Shown: positions 8,174 through 18,867, numbered from the stretch's first letter. The stretch: DNA of 64,000 nucleotides from Shewanella hanedai (GCF_007197645.1 NZ_VKGK01000012.1:1-64000); one strand, 5' to 3'. Notes: a model not told the origin generated them from the letters alone. Translations and numbers: made by a program.

Positions 8174-9167
8174 GAGCCTTTTTTAATTCTTGGCTAAATT
8201 GATAAACGGCCATGGCATAAAGCGGGCTGCGATTATAACGAGTGATCACGTAGAAATTCTTAAGCCCAATCCAATACTCACTTGTTGCTTCCTGTTCAAG
8301 CTCTACGATAAGTGCTGGCTGTGATATATCGAGATCGATTGACTCATCCAGCGAAAGCGTTGGAGTTAATATATCTGCGACTTGGTAATGTAAACGTTCA
8401 CCAGCCCAGACTTTCAAGGGGGACGGGAGCCCGCTCTGTGTTTTTAAAGGGATTGCAACAGGCGCGCCAGCGACCCAGCCATGTTGGTGGAAATAATTAG
8501 CGACACTGCCGATGGCGTCCACAGGGTTATTGAGTAAGTCTCTTTGACCGTCATTGTCGAAGTCGACCGCATAGTGTCGATAACTTGAAGGAATAAATTG
8601 ACCATAGCCCATGGCTCCCGCGTAAGAGCCTTTCAACTGGTTAATATCGAGCTGCTCCTCTTTGGCTAAGGTTTGTAAATTACTGAGCTCTTTTCTGAAA
8701 AAAGTGGCTCTTGGTGGGTAATAGAAACCCAAGGTATACAGGGCATCGACAACGGGGTAGTTACCCATGTAACCGCCATAGAAGGTTTCGATGCCAATAA
8801 TGGCGATAATAACTTGTGGATCAACACCAAACTCTTTGGCGGCGCGGTTAACCGTCTCTTCATGTTTCTTCCAAAACGCCAAACCCGCCTTCAAACGCTT
8901 CTCTGTTAGAAAAATAGGGTGATACTGGTACCAAGGTTTAGCTTCCCATGGTTTAGTCATGGCATCGATTACACCTTGATCGAACTTAGCTGAAGATAGA
9001 AACGTGTCTATCTCTTCATTCGAGAAGCCTAAGGCAAGTTGCGTTGTTTGGAATTCAGATTTTAGTGAGGATGCAGCATTTTCGATATTAGTGTCTGAAA
9101 CTGTGGTGGCTGAAGCGCCAATGGAGAATGTGGCCAAGAGTATTGTGGCTAAGAATTTAGGCATCAT
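8160..9167 (-). CDS. mltB: Membrane-bound-type lytic murein transglycosylase B
   Basis: Cleaves the MurNAc-GlcNAc bond of peptidoglycan to give 1,6-anhydro products. The catalytic glutamate is in IIGIETFYGGYMG (about residue 130). The downstream motif YAGAMGYGQFIPSSYRHYA is characteristic of family 3 transglycosylases. Unlike E. coli MltB, the N-terminus shows an ordinary signal peptide (ATILLATFSIGASA) without a lipobox cysteine, so the protein is predicted to be soluble in the periplasm. It sits between rodA and rlpA, a position that is empty in E. coli. Confidence 0.93.
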   Translation of the reverse strand: MMPKFLATILLATFSIGASATTVSDTNIENAASSLKSEFQTTQLALGFSNEEIDTFLSSAKFDQGVIDAMTKPWEAKPWYQYHPIFLTEKRLKAGLAFWKKHEETVNRAAKEFGVDPQVIIAIIGIETFYGGYMGNYPVVDALYTLGFYYPPRATFFRKELSNLQTLAKEEQLDINQLKGSYAGAMGYGQFIPSSYRHYAVDFDNDGQRDLLNNPVDAIGSVANYFHQHGWVAGAPVAIPLKTQSGLPSPLKVWAGERLHYQVADILTPTLSLDESIDLDISQPALIVELEQEATSEYWIGLKNFYVITRYNRSPLYAMAVYQFSQELKKAHDAQ

Positions 9168-9322
9168 TTAATTATTAGTTCCCTAATATAACAGCGAGTA
9201 AACAGAGTCGGTAGACGGTATCATTACGCCGCTCCAAAAGAGACCCTAGTTTTGAAAGTTAAAGGTTAACAGGCTTACCTTAATCGCCCATGAAACGGTT
9301 ATATTTACATGGGTAATTGAGT

Positions 9323-10429
9323 TTATCTGTCAACAAAGCGCCTGTGAGTGTGAATACTCATCAAGATGCCAAATCCTGTCATCAACGTTAGCATGGAAGT
9401 TCCACCATAACTAATTAATGGTAAAGGCACACCCACCACAGGTAGTAGACCGGATACCATGCCGATATTAACAAAGATATAGACGAAGAAAGTTAAGGTA
9501 ATACTGCCCGCTAATAAACGAGCAAAGCTGGTTTGTGCTTGTGAGGCGATAACTAAACCACGCCCAATGACATACAGGAATATGGCAAGTAACAGTACAC
9601 TGCCAATTAAACCAAACTCTTCACCGATCACGGCAAAAATAAAGTCGGTATGTCGCTCCGGTAAAAATTCAAGTTGAGATTGGGTGCCATCAAGCCAGCC
9701 TTTACCTAGCATCCCACCTGAGCCGATTGCAATTTTAGACTGAATAATATGGTAGCCAGCACCTAGTGGATCTTTTTCGGGATCGATCAAGGTGAGTACA
9801 CGAGTACGTTGATAATCGTGCATAAGAAAGAACCACAATACAGGCAACATCGCAAGGACACTGCCGATGAAACCACCCACAATTCGCCAACTCATTCCCG
9901 AAAGGAAAAGCACGAATATCCCCGATGCTGCCACTAGAATGGAGGTGCCGAGATCAGGCTGTTTAGCGATAAGCAGAGTGGGGATTATGAGTATAATCCC
10001 TGCACCTAACAGATAACGCTTTTTAGGAGGAAGTGGGAATTTACTGATATACCAAGCCATGGTGATCGGGAAGGCGAGTTTCATTAGCTCCGAAGGCTGG
10101 AATTCCATAAAACCTAGGTTTAACCAGCGTTGTGCTCCCTTATTGATCTCACCAAAGAAGTGCACTCCTATCAGTAAAATTACCCCTGCAATATAGATTG
10201 GGAATGCCCAGCGTCTGAGAACTTCAGGGTTGATCTGTGCAACAACAAACATCACAAATAGAGATAATCCCATGCGAAACAATTGACGTTCCATTAGGGC
10301 TAAATCTTCTCCGCCAGCAGAATAGATCACGACAAGTCCAAAGCACATCAACGCTAAGAGCCCAAGTAATAATGGCAAATCGATATGCATTCGCTGCCAG
10401 ATATTAGGCCTATGGCTTTGTGGATTCAT
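9323..10429 (-). CDS. rodA: Rod-shape peptidoglycan glycosyltransferase RodA
   Basis: A SEDS-family polytopic membrane enzyme that polymerises lipid II during cell elongation with PBP2. About ten hydrophobic segments are visible. Family motifs include KQPDLGTSIL, the loop FLPERHTDFIFAVIGEE with the catalytic aspartate, and the C-terminal PLPLISYGGTSML. Length 368 residues matches E. coli (370). The start overlaps the mrdA stop by one base (TAATG), giving tight coupling to its partner transpeptidase. Confidence 0.98.
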   Translation of the reverse strand: MNPQSHRPNIWQRMHIDLPLLLGLLALMCFGLVVIYSAGGEDLALMERQLFRMGLSLFVMFVVAQINPEVLRRWAFPIYIAGVILLIGVHFFGEINKGAQRWLNLGFMEFQPSELMKLAFPITMAWYISKFPLPPKKRYLLGAGIILIIPTLLIAKQPDLGTSILVAASGIFVLFLSGMSWRIVGGFIGSVLAMLPVLWFFLMHDYQRTRVLTLIDPEKDPLGAGYHIIQSKIAIGSGGMLGKGWLDGTQSQLEFLPERHTDFIFAVIGEEFGLIGSVLLLAIFLYVIGRGLVIASQAQTSFARLLAGSITLTFFVYIFVNIGMVSGLLPVVGVPLPLISYGGTSMLTLMTGFGILMSIHTHRRFVDR

Positions 10430-12282
10430 TAATTGAACTCCAGATTGTCTCGTAACATGTATTCATCGAGTAGTGCTCTGGCAACAGGGCCGGCATTGAC
10501 GCCCCCCCAACCTGCGTTTTCAAGCACGACAGCCAGTACTATTTCCGGATTTTCATAGGGCGCATAGGCGATAATGAGTGCATTATCTTTTAAATATTCA
10601 TCAATCGTTTCAGCATCATATTTTTCATCTTCAGCAACGCTAAATACTTGAGCGGTACCCGTCTTCATCGCAGCGGTATAACCCGCATCCTTGAAGCGAG
10701 ATTTATGCGCGGTATTCATCATCGATTCATTGATAATATCCCAGTTATTTTGGTCATTAAGTATGATCGGAGCCATCTCATCGACGGGGGAATCTATCTT
10801 TGATGTGTTGTCTTTAATGGAACTGAGCATGTGCGGCACGAGTCGCCGTCCTTTGTTCGCCATAATAGCCGCTGCATTGGCGAGCTGTAGAGGAGTAGTT
10901 GTCCAATAACCTTGGCCAATACCGACTGATATCGTATCACCTATGTACCAAGGCTGATTGTAACGCATGCGTTTCCAATCTTTAGAAGGCATGTTACCCG
11001 CAGACTCTTCAAAAATATCGACACCTGTTCGCTCACCGAAACCAAAAGGTCGCATAAAGCTGGCGATCTTATCGACGCCTGTTTTATAGGCTAGATCGTA
11101 AAAATAGGTATCACATGAGCCCATTAATGCTGTATTGACGTCTACCCAGCCATGGCCCCAGCGTTTCCAGTCTAGGTACTTACGTTCTACGCCAGGGATC
11201 TGCCAATAACCAGGATCCCAAACTCGTGTCTTTGGTGTCACGATTTTTTCATCTAATCCTAATAGGGCAAGATGAGGCTTAATGGTTGATGCTGGCGCAT
11301 ATTGACCTTGCGTTGCGCGGTTAATCAGCGGGCGAGCACGAGAATTCAGGAGGCCACCGTATGCTTTACTGCTTATCCCATGGACAAATTGGTTAGGGTC
11401 ATAAGTGGGACTGGATACCATGGCTAAAATCCCACCATCACGGGGATCGATCGCGACAACAGATCCACGGCGTCCATCAAGGAGTTCTAATGCTTTCTTC
11501 TGTAGTTCAAGATCTAATGTGAGGTAGATATCTTGACCCGGTTCAGGGGCAACAGACTTGAGAGTTCGAATGGTACGTCCGCGGTTATTCACCTCTTCTT
11601 CGAGGTGCCCAGGCTTACCATGCAGCAAGTTTTCATAGAATTTTTCTATGCCTTGCTTGCCAATATATTTAGTACCGGCATAGTCTTTCCACTTATCTTC
11701 TTTTTGTAACCTAAGCTTATCTTTGTCGTTAATTCGACCAACATATCCTAGCGCATGCGTCATTAAGCCATTATATGGATAATGACGTTTCAAGCCTGCG
11801 ACGACAGAGATCCCCGGGAAATCATGCTGATTAACACTAAAAATAGCCACTTGCTCTTCTGTAAGAGGAGTCTTGAGCGTGAGGGGTTTAAAGCGTCGGT
11901 GATATTTGAGAGATTTAGTGAAATCTTCCTGTTCATCGGCACTTATTGGAATAATTTTGCTTAATCTTGCAAGGGTTTCAGGAATGTTTTTGACTTTTTC
12001 AGGGGTCAATTCTAACGTGAAAAAGGGCTGGTTCTCGGCGAGAATTTTGCCATGTCTATCAAAGATCAAGCCGCGGCTAGGTGCGACAGGGACAACCCTA
12101 ATACGATTGTCGTTAGAGCGGGTTTCATAGTCAGTGTAAGAGCGTATTTGTAGGTGATATAAGTTACTTAGTAATATCCCTAGTAAAAGGATCACACAAA
12201 CAAAAGTAAACAAAGCTCTTCGTTTGAAAAGTGACGCTTCTGCTGCATGGTCATGCATCGTAATCCGCTTTCTTGGCGCCAC
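10429..12282 (-). CDS. mrdA: Penicillin-binding protein 2 (peptidoglycan transpeptidase)
   Basis: The class B transpeptidase of the elongasome, working with RodA at the inner membrane. One transmembrane segment (about residues 25-45) precedes the dimerisation domain and the transpeptidase domain. Catalytic motifs: STIK with serine near residue 332, SCD in GSCDTYFYD, and KTG in AAMKTGTAQVF. Length 617 residues compares with 633 in E. coli. It is followed directly by rodA and preceded by rlmH, the conserved gammaproteobacterial order. Confidence 0.98.
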   Translation of the reverse strand: MAPRKRITMHDHAAEASLFKRRALFTFVCVILLLGILLSNLYHLQIRSYTDYETRSNDNRIRVVPVAPSRGLIFDRHGKILAENQPFFTLELTPEKVKNIPETLARLSKIIPISADEQEDFTKSLKYHRRFKPLTLKTPLTEEQVAIFSVNQHDFPGISVVAGLKRHYPYNGLMTHALGYVGRINDKDKLRLQKEDKWKDYAGTKYIGKQGIEKFYENLLHGKPGHLEEEVNNRGRTIRTLKSVAPEPGQDIYLTLDLELQKKALELLDGRRGSVVAIDPRDGGILAMVSSPTYDPNQFVHGISSKAYGGLLNSRARPLINRATQGQYAPASTIKPHLALLGLDEKIVTPKTRVWDPGYWQIPGVERKYLDWKRWGHGWVDVNTALMGSCDTYFYDLAYKTGVDKIASFMRPFGFGERTGVDIFEESAGNMPSKDWKRMRYNQPWYIGDTISVGIGQGYWTTTPLQLANAAAIMANKGRRLVPHMLSSIKDNTSKIDSPVDEMAPIILNDQNNWDIINESMMNTAHKSRFKDAGYTAAMKTGTAQVFSVAEDEKYDAETIDEYLKDNALIIAYAPYENPEIVLAVVLENAGWGGVNAGPVARALLDEYMLRDNLEFN

Positions 12283-12364
12283 TTACGCTTCTCCAGCTTA
12301 GATATAAGTATTAGATACATAGCCTAGATTAATACTCGAACTAATTTCTACCTAATTTCCCTAA

Positions 12365-12835
12365 CTATTCTCTATGGTAAGGGTGATTAGTGTTAACGCT
12401 CCATGCTCGATAGAGGCTTTCAGCAACAACGACCCTGACTAAGGGGTGAGGTAAAGTCAATGCAGATAAACACCAGCTTTGGGTTGCAGCTTGCTTACAA
12501 GAGGGAGCTAGACCTTCTGGACCGCCAATAAGTAAACTGACATCGCGTCCATCCAACTGCCAACGACTTAACTGTGTCGCTAACTCTGGAGTTGTCCATG
12601 TTTTACCTGGAAGATCTAAGCTGACAACGTGATTTCCTTTCGGGATGACTGCTAACATTTGCTCGCCTTCTTTATGTAGAATTCGCGCTATATCAGCATT
12701 TTTTCCTCTTTTGCCAGCTGGGACCTCTACCAGTTCGAGCGCCATGTCTCTAGGAAATCGACGTTGATATTCCTTAAAGCCTGTGGTGACCCAATCTGGC
12801 ATACGCGTGCCTACTGCGACCAGCTGTATTTTCAT
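12365..12835 (-). CDS. rlmH: 23S rRNA pseudouridine-1915 N3-methyltransferase
   Basis: A small SPOUT-knot methyltransferase acting on helix 69 of 23S rRNA in assembled 70S ribosomes. The SAM-binding knot motifs LIGGPEGL and [18 protein letters not shown] are present, and the protein ends HPYHRE as in most members. Length 156 residues equals the E. coli enzyme. Its start overlaps the rsfS stop by one base (TAATG). Confidence 0.98.
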   Translation of the reverse strand: MKIQLVAVGTRMPDWVTTGFKEYQRRFPRDMALELVEVPAGKRGKNADIARILHKEGEQMLAVIPKGNHVVSLDLPGKTWTTPELATQLSRWQLDGRDVSLLIGGPEGLAPSCKQAATQSWCLSALTLPHPLVRVVVAESLYRAWSVNTNHPYHRE

Positions 12836-13164
12836 TAAGCTGGCTTTTCAGTCCATAGCTTTTCAAGCTCGTAGAAGTCACGAGTCTTATCTTGCATAAC
12901 GTGAAGGATCACATCACCAAGATCTACCAGTACCCATTCACTGCTTTCACGGCCTTCAACACCATTGATATGAAGGTTAGCACGCTTAGCTTCAACCACT
13001 AGGTTTTCAGCAATTGCTTTTACGTGAGTTTTTGAAGTACCAGAACAAACCACCATAAAATCAGCGATATTTGAACGTTCTGAGATGTCTAAAACCACGA
13101 CATCTTTTGCTTTTAAATCTTCGACTTTGTCGATCACAAACAGTTTTAGCTCGGCGCTTTCCAC
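12835..13164 (-). CDS. rsfS: Ribosomal silencing factor RsfS
   Basis: Binds uL14 on the large subunit and blocks subunit joining when nutrients are scarce. The 109-residue protein shows the family pattern [32 protein letters not shown] and the end region [16 protein letters not shown]. It is coupled to rlmH by a one-base overlap, as in E. coli ybeB-ybeA. Confidence 0.97.
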   Translation of the reverse strand: MESAELKLFVIDKVEDLKAKDVVVLDISERSNIADFMVVCSGTSKTHVKAIAENLVVEAKRANLHINGVEGRESSEWVLVDLGDVILHVMQDKTRDFYELEKLWTEKPA

Positions 13165-13292
13165 GCGTTATTCCTTAATAATTTTTTGACAGCGCGGAAG
13201 TATAACAGGTTATATCTAATCGCATAAGAGATTGCTGCTATAGAAGCGTAATTTGATTAAGTAAGAATCAACTTTAGATATTAAGAGAATGT

Positions 13293-13916
13293 TTAGTAGA
13301 GCTTTTTATCTTTAATATACTCAGTAATGATATTGGGTAAGGCATCCGTCGGGAGGATCTGTTGGGCTAGCTGCTGGCGGATGTTGGTGGAGGAGTACGC
13401 CTGTGGTGTGACTTGAATGGGAATGATGAGCCCAGATTTACGTTCGGCTATCGCCTCTGGTGACGACAGTCTTATTTGGTATTCGTCAGCGATGGCGTTG
13501 TCAGGGGCTAAGTTCCAGCCTTGGCGCTGACAAACAACGAGATGGCAGAGGTTGAACAGAGACTGCCACTTGTACCAGCTCGTTAAGTTAACCAGTGAGT
13601 CCATTCCCATAATGAAGTAGAACTCATCGTTTGGATGACTTTGGGTTATCTGCTCAAGAGTGGTCACTAAGTAGGAAGGCGTTTCCCGTTTGACTTCAAT
13701 GTCGCACAGTTTAAATTCTGCATATTGATCACAGATCAACTGTGTCATCTCTACACGATGTTGCGTACTGACAGATGTCGCAGTTTTATGAGGTGGAATA
13801 TGGTTTGGCATTAGCCAAACCTTATCTAAACCCAATTGTTGTTTCGCTTCGAGGGCTGGGCGAATATGCCCGAAATGTATCGGATCGAATGTGCCACCTA
13901 AGATACCGATGCGCAT
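13293..13916 (-). CDS. nadD: Nicotinate-nucleotide adenylyltransferase
   Basis: Forms nicotinate adenine dinucleotide from nicotinate mononucleotide and ATP in NAD synthesis. The nucleotidyltransferase motif GGTFDPIHFGHIRPALEA (with HFGH) starts the protein, and the C-terminal YSSTNIRQQL (S/T-x-x-R) ATP motif is present. Length 207 residues is typical. It lies seven bases downstream of holA in the same unit. Confidence 0.97.
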   Translation of the reverse strand: MRIGILGGTFDPIHFGHIRPALEAKQQLGLDKVWLMPNHIPPHKTATSVSTQHRVEMTQLICDQYAEFKLCDIEVKRETPSYLVTTLEQITQSHPNDEFYFIMGMDSLVNLTSWYKWQSLFNLCHLVVCQRQGWNLAPDNAIADEYQIRLSSPEAIAERKSGLIIPIQVTPQAYSSTNIRQQLAQQILPTDALPNIITEYIKDKKLY

Positions 13917-13923
13917 AAGCGGA

Positions 13924-14967
13924 CTATTCCTCTTGGTTGAGCTTTATGTGAGCCAAGACTTGATGTGCTTTAGGATCGAAAAGCAGACTCAGGTGACTCA
14001 TGCCTGTCCAATCTTCAATGCCTTGTTGTTTCAGCTTGAGCTCGATCGCAGACGCACTGACAAGCAGCTTTTCTATATGGGCCAGAGTGAGCCTGTTAAG
14101 CGCTGACTGGTACAAGGATTTACGCTTATCCCATATTCTTAGCTTACCCCATAAAGATTGCAGTGATTGATTACTATCTAGTGCTGTTCTTAGTTGCAGC
14201 AGTATGGAAAGTTCTTTAAATACCCCCCACAAGATGATGGGCATTGCGACACCTTCAGCTTTTAGTTGGGCGAGAATATGCAGCGACTTGTCTTGTTGAT
14301 TATTGAGCATGGCATCGGTGAGCTGAAATACACTAAAGCGAGACTGGTCTTCAAAATAGGCAGAGAGCTGATGGCTGTCAATTCGATCTTGTGGGCTTAA
14401 CAGTTGTAGTAGCTGCAGTGATTGATCGGCAGCCAATAAGTTGCCTTCATAGAGGCTGAAAAGCATCTCTCTGGCATCACGGGTGAGTGTAAGCTTAAAG
14501 TGTTCTATTCGTTCATCGAGCCAGCGTTGAAATTGCGTACCTTCTGGCGTGGCGCAGGGTACATAAACACCTTGGGCATCGAGTGTTTTAAACCATTTAC
14601 TTTTGGTTTGCTCTAGAGCCAGCTTAGGCCCGGTAATGATAAGAAGAACATCAGGGTTTGGCATCTGCATCAAGCTCTGGAAAATTGCACCGCCTTCGCT
14701 GCCTGGTTTAGCCTGAGGGAGGATTAATTCTATGATGCGTCGACTTGAGAATAGACTCATGGCTTGCCACTGGTCGACGAGATCATGCCAGTTAAAACCC
14801 GTTTCCTGCGTCAATTGTATCTTCTCTTCAAACCCCTCTTTTTTAGCTTGAGCGTGGATCTGACCTCGGCTAGTTTCGCAAAGCCACGGGTCATCGCCAA
14901 AGACAAGGTAGCATTGCTGAAGCGGTTTGAGATGACGTGAAAGTTGATCTGGGTAAACCCGCATCAA
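13924..14967 (-). CDS. holA: DNA polymerase III delta subunit
   Basis: The clamp-loader subunit that opens the beta clamp. The 347-residue protein starts (M)MRVYPDQLSRHLKPLQQCYLVFGDDPWL, the usual N-terminal beta-contact region, and has the three-domain clamp-loader layout with no nucleotide-binding motif. Two adjacent ATG codons make the exact start ambiguous by one residue. It lies between lptE and nadD, the conserved order. Confidence 0.95.
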   Translation of the reverse strand: MMRVYPDQLSRHLKPLQQCYLVFGDDPWLCETSRGQIHAQAKKEGFEEKIQLTQETGFNWHDLVDQWQAMSLFSSRRIIELILPQAKPGSEGGAIFQSLMQMPNPDVLLIITGPKLALEQTKSKWFKTLDAQGVYVPCATPEGTQFQRWLDERIEHFKLTLTRDAREMLFSLYEGNLLAADQSLQLLQLLSPQDRIDSHQLSAYFEDQSRFSVFQLTDAMLNNQQDKSLHILAQLKAEGVAMPIILWGVFKELSILLQLRTALDSNQSLQSLWGKLRIWDKRKSLYQSALNRLTLAHIEKLLVSASAIELKLKQQGIEDWTGMSHLSLLFDPKAHQVLAHIKLNQEE

Positions 14968-15025
14968 ATTACCTTAACAAAGTTATGAGGTGTAGTGCCT
15001 CATTGAGAGGTGTGATACCTGAGTA

Positions 15026-15565
15026 TCACTTGACCTCAATGGTGGCAAGAGTCTGGATCATCTTATCCGCCGCTTGAACACGCATCTCTTTTAGCAGCAT
15101 CTCCATTTCACGGCTTTTTGCGAGTGCGGTTCGAGGATCGTCTAAATAGTCACGATGGATATCAACATCGAACTGTTGAGCATCTTGGTCTGGGAGTGAG
15201 ACTGAAAATGTAACATGGTAGGTCAACTCGTACTCAGCAACATTGCCCGTAGGGTAAAGCGAGAGGGTCGTTCTATCCAGTGAGTCATTTAATATCTGTA
15301 AATTAGGTATGTTGTCAGCCTCTTCAGCTAATGTAATACCTTGCAGGCGTAAACGCTCACGCACTAGACGGGTGAGTTCACTGTATTGATCTTGACTGCT
15401 CAGATGTAGGGTTCTTAATTGCTCTGGGATCGAGTAATTACCTTGCAGTTTAAAGCCGCAACCTGCAGTGAACATAATGCTCAATACCAGTGTTATTTTG
15501 ATTGCTGCGAAACATAGGCGTTTTATAAGCATAATCGAGACATGTATTCCTTTGACTGATGTCAT
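15026..15565 (-). CDS. lptE: LPS-assembly lipoprotein LptE
   Basis: An outer-membrane lipoprotein that plugs the LptD barrel and helps insert lipopolysaccharide at the cell surface. The hydrophobic signal and lipobox end at the cysteine in MFTAGCGF, followed by the conserved FKLQGNY start of the mature protein. The frame can begin at the ATG at 15565 or the ATG at 15532, eleven codons later; the second gives a more standard signal peptide. It lies just downstream of leuS, with a strong hairpin in between. Confidence 0.94.
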   Translation of the reverse strand: MTSVKGIHVSIMLIKRLCFAAIKITLVLSIMFTAGCGFKLQGNYSIPEQLRTLHLSSQDQYSELTRLVRERLRLQGITLAEEADNIPNLQILNDSLDRTTLSLYPTGNVAEYELTYHVTFSVSLPDQDAQQFDVDIHRDYLDDPRTALAKSREMEMLLKEMRVQAADKMIQTLATIEVK

Positions 15566-15580
15566 TTAATTCTAGTTAGC

Positions 15581-15612
15581 AGACTGATACTGAGAAAACT
15601 CAGTATCAGTCT
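15581..15612. other. Perfect 14-bp hairpin between leuS and lptE
   Basis: AGACTGATACTGAG and its exact reverse complement flank an AAAA loop. On the minus strand, in which both neighbours are read, no T run follows, so it is not a standard terminator. On the plus strand it is followed by GTTTTAG. It may slow or end leuS transcription, protect the leuS mRNA end, or set lptE expression. Confidence 0.6.
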
Positions 15613-15620
15613 GTTTTAGT

Positions 15621-18215
15621 CTAGTTCGCCACGATATTGAGCAATTTGCCCGGTACGTAGATCACTTTGCGAACCGTTTTACCTTCGGTGTGTTTTACGA
15701 CACCTTCTTCAGCAAAACCTTGTTCTTCGACGGCTTCTTTTGTTGCATCAGCAGGCACAGTGATTTTAGCGCGAAGCTTACCGTTTACTTGAACGATGAT
15801 AAGCTTGCTGTCTTCAACAAGTGCTGATTGATCAGCTTCAGGCCAGCGCACATCTTCGATGTTTTCTGGATTTCCAAGGTCGTTCCACAAGGTAAAGCTA
15901 GTGTGTGGAATGATAGGGTAAAGCAGACGTACCACCGCTGATAGTGCTTCTTGCATCAAGGCTCTATCTTGCTCTGTTTCCGTAGGTGCTTTTTGAAGAC
16001 GATTCATCAGCTCCATTACAGATGCAATCGCGGTGTTGAACATTTGACGACGTTCAACATCATCACCGACTTTAACGATAGTCTTGTGTAGCTCACGACG
16101 TAGTTCTTTTTGCTTAGCATCAAGAGACTTAACGTCCAGCGCGACAGTTGCACCTTTAGCTACGTGGTCATGAGCGACTTTCCACAAACGCTTAATGAAG
16201 CGATGGGCACCTTCTACACTCGACTCTTGCCATTCAAGTGTTAGCTCTGGAGGAGCAGCAAACATCATGAATAAACGCACAGTGTCGGCGCCATACTTGT
16301 CTACCATCTCTTGAGGATCGATGCCGTTGTTTTTAGACTTAGACATTTTGCTCATGCCTGTATAGACAAGCTCATGTCCTTGGCTATCAACTGCTTTGAC
16401 TGTACGACCTTTATCGTCAGTTTCCTGAACGGTTACATCAGATGGAGAAACCCAAACCCGTGCGCCTTTCTCATTGTTATAGTAGTAAGCATCAGCTAAC
16501 ACCATACCTTGAGTCAGTAGTCGTTTTGCTGGTTCATCAGAGTTTACTAAGCCTGCATCACGTAGCAACTTGTGGAAGAAACGGAAGTAAAGTAAGTGCA
16601 TACATGCATGCTCAATACCGCCAATATATTGATCCACTGGTAACCAGTAGTTAGCCTTGGCAGGATCTAACATTTCATCGGCATGAGGGCTACAGTAACG
16701 CGCGTAGTACCACGATGATTCCATAAAGGTATCGAAGGTATCAGTTTCTCTAAACGCTTCTTGACCATTAACCTGAGTCTTTGCCCACTCTTTGTCAGCC
16801 TTGATTGGGCTTTGGATCCCATCCATGACCACATCTTCAGGCAAAATGACTGGAAGTTGATCTTCTGGTGTTGGTACAACTGTGCCATCAGCAAGGGTAA
16901 CCATAGGGATTGGTGCTCCCCAGTAACGCTGACGAGATACACCCCAGTCACGTAGACGGAAATTAACCTGACGCTTGCCTTTACCTTCAGTGGTGAGTCT
17001 TGCATCGATAGCCTCAAATGCCGCCTGGAAGTCGAGTCCGTCTAATTCAGGGAAAGCATCACCTGAGTTAAATACGATACCTTTCTCGGTATAAGCTTCT
17101 GCACTAATATCGAGTTCACTATCACTAGGCTTGATAACACCTTCGATAGTTAAGCCATATTTTACAGCAAATTCATAATCACGTTGATCGTGAGCAGGAA
17201 CTGACATCACAGCGCCAGTGCCGTAGTTCATCAATACGAAGTTAGCAGCCCAAATAGGCACTTGCTTACCGCTTAATGGATGAATGGCATACAGACCTGT
17301 AGCAACACCTTTCTTTTCCATCGCAGCCATGGCGGCTTCAGTGGTATCGGCGTTTTTGCACTCTTCGATAAATGCAGCAAGTTCAGGGCTGTTAGCAGCC
17401 GCTTTTTCTGCCAAAGGATGGCCAGCAGCAACAGCGACATAAGTCACACCCATAACAGTGTCAGGACGTGTCGTGTAGATGTCGAAAGACTCATCACTAT
17501 CGGCAACTTGGAAAGTCATCTCGATGCCTTCACTGCGGCCAATCCAGTTACGCTGCATGGTCTTAACTTGCTCAGGCCACTCATCGAGCTTGTCGATGTC
17601 ATTTAACAGTTCTTCAGCGTAATCGGTGATCTTAATGAACCACTGTGGGATCTCTTTTTGGACCACAGGGGTATCACAACGCCAGCAACAACCGTCTTGT
17701 ACTTGCTCGTTAGCGAGTACAGTTTCATCGTTTGGACACCAGTTCACTGAAGCGGTCTTCTTATAAACTAAGCCTTTTTCATACAACTTAGTGAAGAACC
17801 ATTGCTCCCAGCGATAGTACTCAGGTGTACAAGTTGCGATTTCACGACTCCAGTCATAACCGAATCCCAACATTTTTAGCTGGTTTTTCATGTAATCGAT
17901 ATTTTCGTAAGTCCAAGGCGCTGGTGCAGTGCTGTTTTTAATCGCGGCATTTTCAGCTGGTAGACCGAAGGAGTCCCAACCGATAGGCTGAAGGACATTC
18001 TTTCCCTGCAGGCGCTGGTAACGAGCGACAACGTCACCTATGGTGTAGTTACGAACATGACCCATGTGTAGACGACCCGATGGGTATGGGAACATAGAGA
18101 GACAGTAAAACTTCTCCTTGTTCTCATCTTCGGTGACTTCAAAGGTTTTCGTGTCTTGCCAGTGCTGCTGCACTTTAGCTTCAATTTCTGAAGGTTGATA
18201 TTGCTCTTGCATCAA
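15621..18215 (-). CDS. leuS: Leucyl-tRNA synthetase
   Basis: A class I synthetase that charges tRNA-Leu in the cytoplasm. The HIGH-type motif is in [18 protein letters not shown] and the KMSKS motif in [14 protein letters not shown]. The CP1 editing domain lies between them and the C-terminal domain ends in [12 protein letters not shown]. Length 864 residues (E. coli 860). Two adjacent ATG codons at the start leave one residue of doubt. Confidence 0.99.
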   Translation of the reverse strand: MMQEQYQPSEIEAKVQQHWQDTKTFEVTEDENKEKFYCLSMFPYPSGRLHMGHVRNYTIGDVVARYQRLQGKNVLQPIGWDSFGLPAENAAIKNSTAPAPWTYENIDYMKNQLKMLGFGYDWSREIATCTPEYYRWEQWFFTKLYEKGLVYKKTASVNWCPNDETVLANEQVQDGCCWRCDTPVVQKEIPQWFIKITDYAEELLNDIDKLDEWPEQVKTMQRNWIGRSEGIEMTFQVADSDESFDIYTTRPDTVMGVTYVAVAAGHPLAEKAAANSPELAAFIEECKNADTTEAAMAAMEKKGVATGLYAIHPLSGKQVPIWAANFVLMNYGTGAVMSVPAHDQRDYEFAVKYGLTIEGVIKPSDSELDISAEAYTEKGIVFNSGDAFPELDGLDFQAAFEAIDARLTTEGKGKRQVNFRLRDWGVSRQRYWGAPIPMVTLADGTVVPTPEDQLPVILPEDVVMDGIQSPIKADKEWAKTQVNGQEAFRETDTFDTFMESSWYYARYCSPHADEMLDPAKANYWLPVDQYIGGIEHACMHLLYFRFFHKLLRDAGLVNSDEPAKRLLTQGMVLADAYYYNNEKGARVWVSPSDVTVQETDDKGRTVKAVDSQGHELVYTGMSKMSKSKNNGIDPQEMVDKYGADTVRLFMMFAAPPELTLEWQESSVEGAHRFIKRLWKVAHDHVAKGATVALDVKSLDAKQKELRRELHKTIVKVGDDVERRQMFNTAIASVMELMNRLQKAPTETEQDRALMQEALSAVVRLLYPIIPHTSFTLWNDLGNPENIEDVRWPEADQSALVEDSKLIIVQVNGKLRAKITVPADATKEAVEEQGFAEEGVVKHTEGKTVRKVIYVPGKLLNIVAN

Positions 18216-18332
18216 TATTTCCCGGCCATGCCGCCCATTATTTGATCTTGCGCACTTTCCGCGCGAGTTAGTTCCGCATAGAATAAACTAGAAGTGAGTC
18301 ATTAAAAAGGTTCGGATGAAGGAGTATTGAAT

Positions 18333-18833
18333 ATGAGTGCAAGAAGTGCGGAGCTACTATCGCTTTATGAAGCACTATTGGCGAAAGTTAAAGTGGATTA
18401 CCTTAACGATAACTCAATGACTGTAAAGGAGTTATTTTCTATCATCACCAATGGTAAGGAGTACCTTTCTCTTAAAGACCAAGCTAAGGAGGATGAGGTC
18501 GCTTTAGTTGAACAATTTTTAAAACGTGATATCGCCAGCTATCTTCAGGAAAAAAATGATAACGATTTGAGCCACAGTCCAACAATGATCACTGTTGAGA
18601 ACACAGTTTGGCATTGGTTGAGTGGTATTACTGACCGTAGTCAGATTGAGTGGCATGAAGTATTACAGGACTTTAAACACCAAGGTCACTACCAAAGTGG
18701 TGAGATTGTTGGGCAAGGAAATATGGTGTGTGTTCACTGTAGCCATGAGATGAAAATTGAGTTTCCCGGCGTGATCCCTGATTGTCCTGAGTGTGATCAG
18801 AGTGAGTTTACCCGAGAGGCACTAGCACCATAA
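18333..18833 (+). CDS. ybeL: Zinc ribbon-containing protein, YbeL/DUF1451 family
   Basis: A cytoplasmic protein of unknown biochemical role. The first 110 residues are helical. The end holds a zinc-ribbon pair of CxxC knuckles (CVHC and CPEC) in CVHCSHEMKIEFPGVIPDCPEC. The ATG at 18333 has an aaggag ribosome site eight bases upstream, which argues against the TTG two codons earlier. It is divergent from leuS, as in E. coli. Confidence 0.92.
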   Translation: MSARSAELLSLYEALLAKVKVDYLNDNSMTVKELFSIITNGKEYLSLKDQAKEDEVALVEQFLKRDIASYLQEKNDNDLSHSPTMITVENTVWHWLSGITDRSQIEWHEVLQDFKHQGHYQSGEIVGQGNMVCVHCSHEMKIEFPGVIPDCPECDQSEFTREALAP

Positions 18834-18867
18834 CTTATTGTTTAGCTCTAGTGAGTTTAATTGAAAT

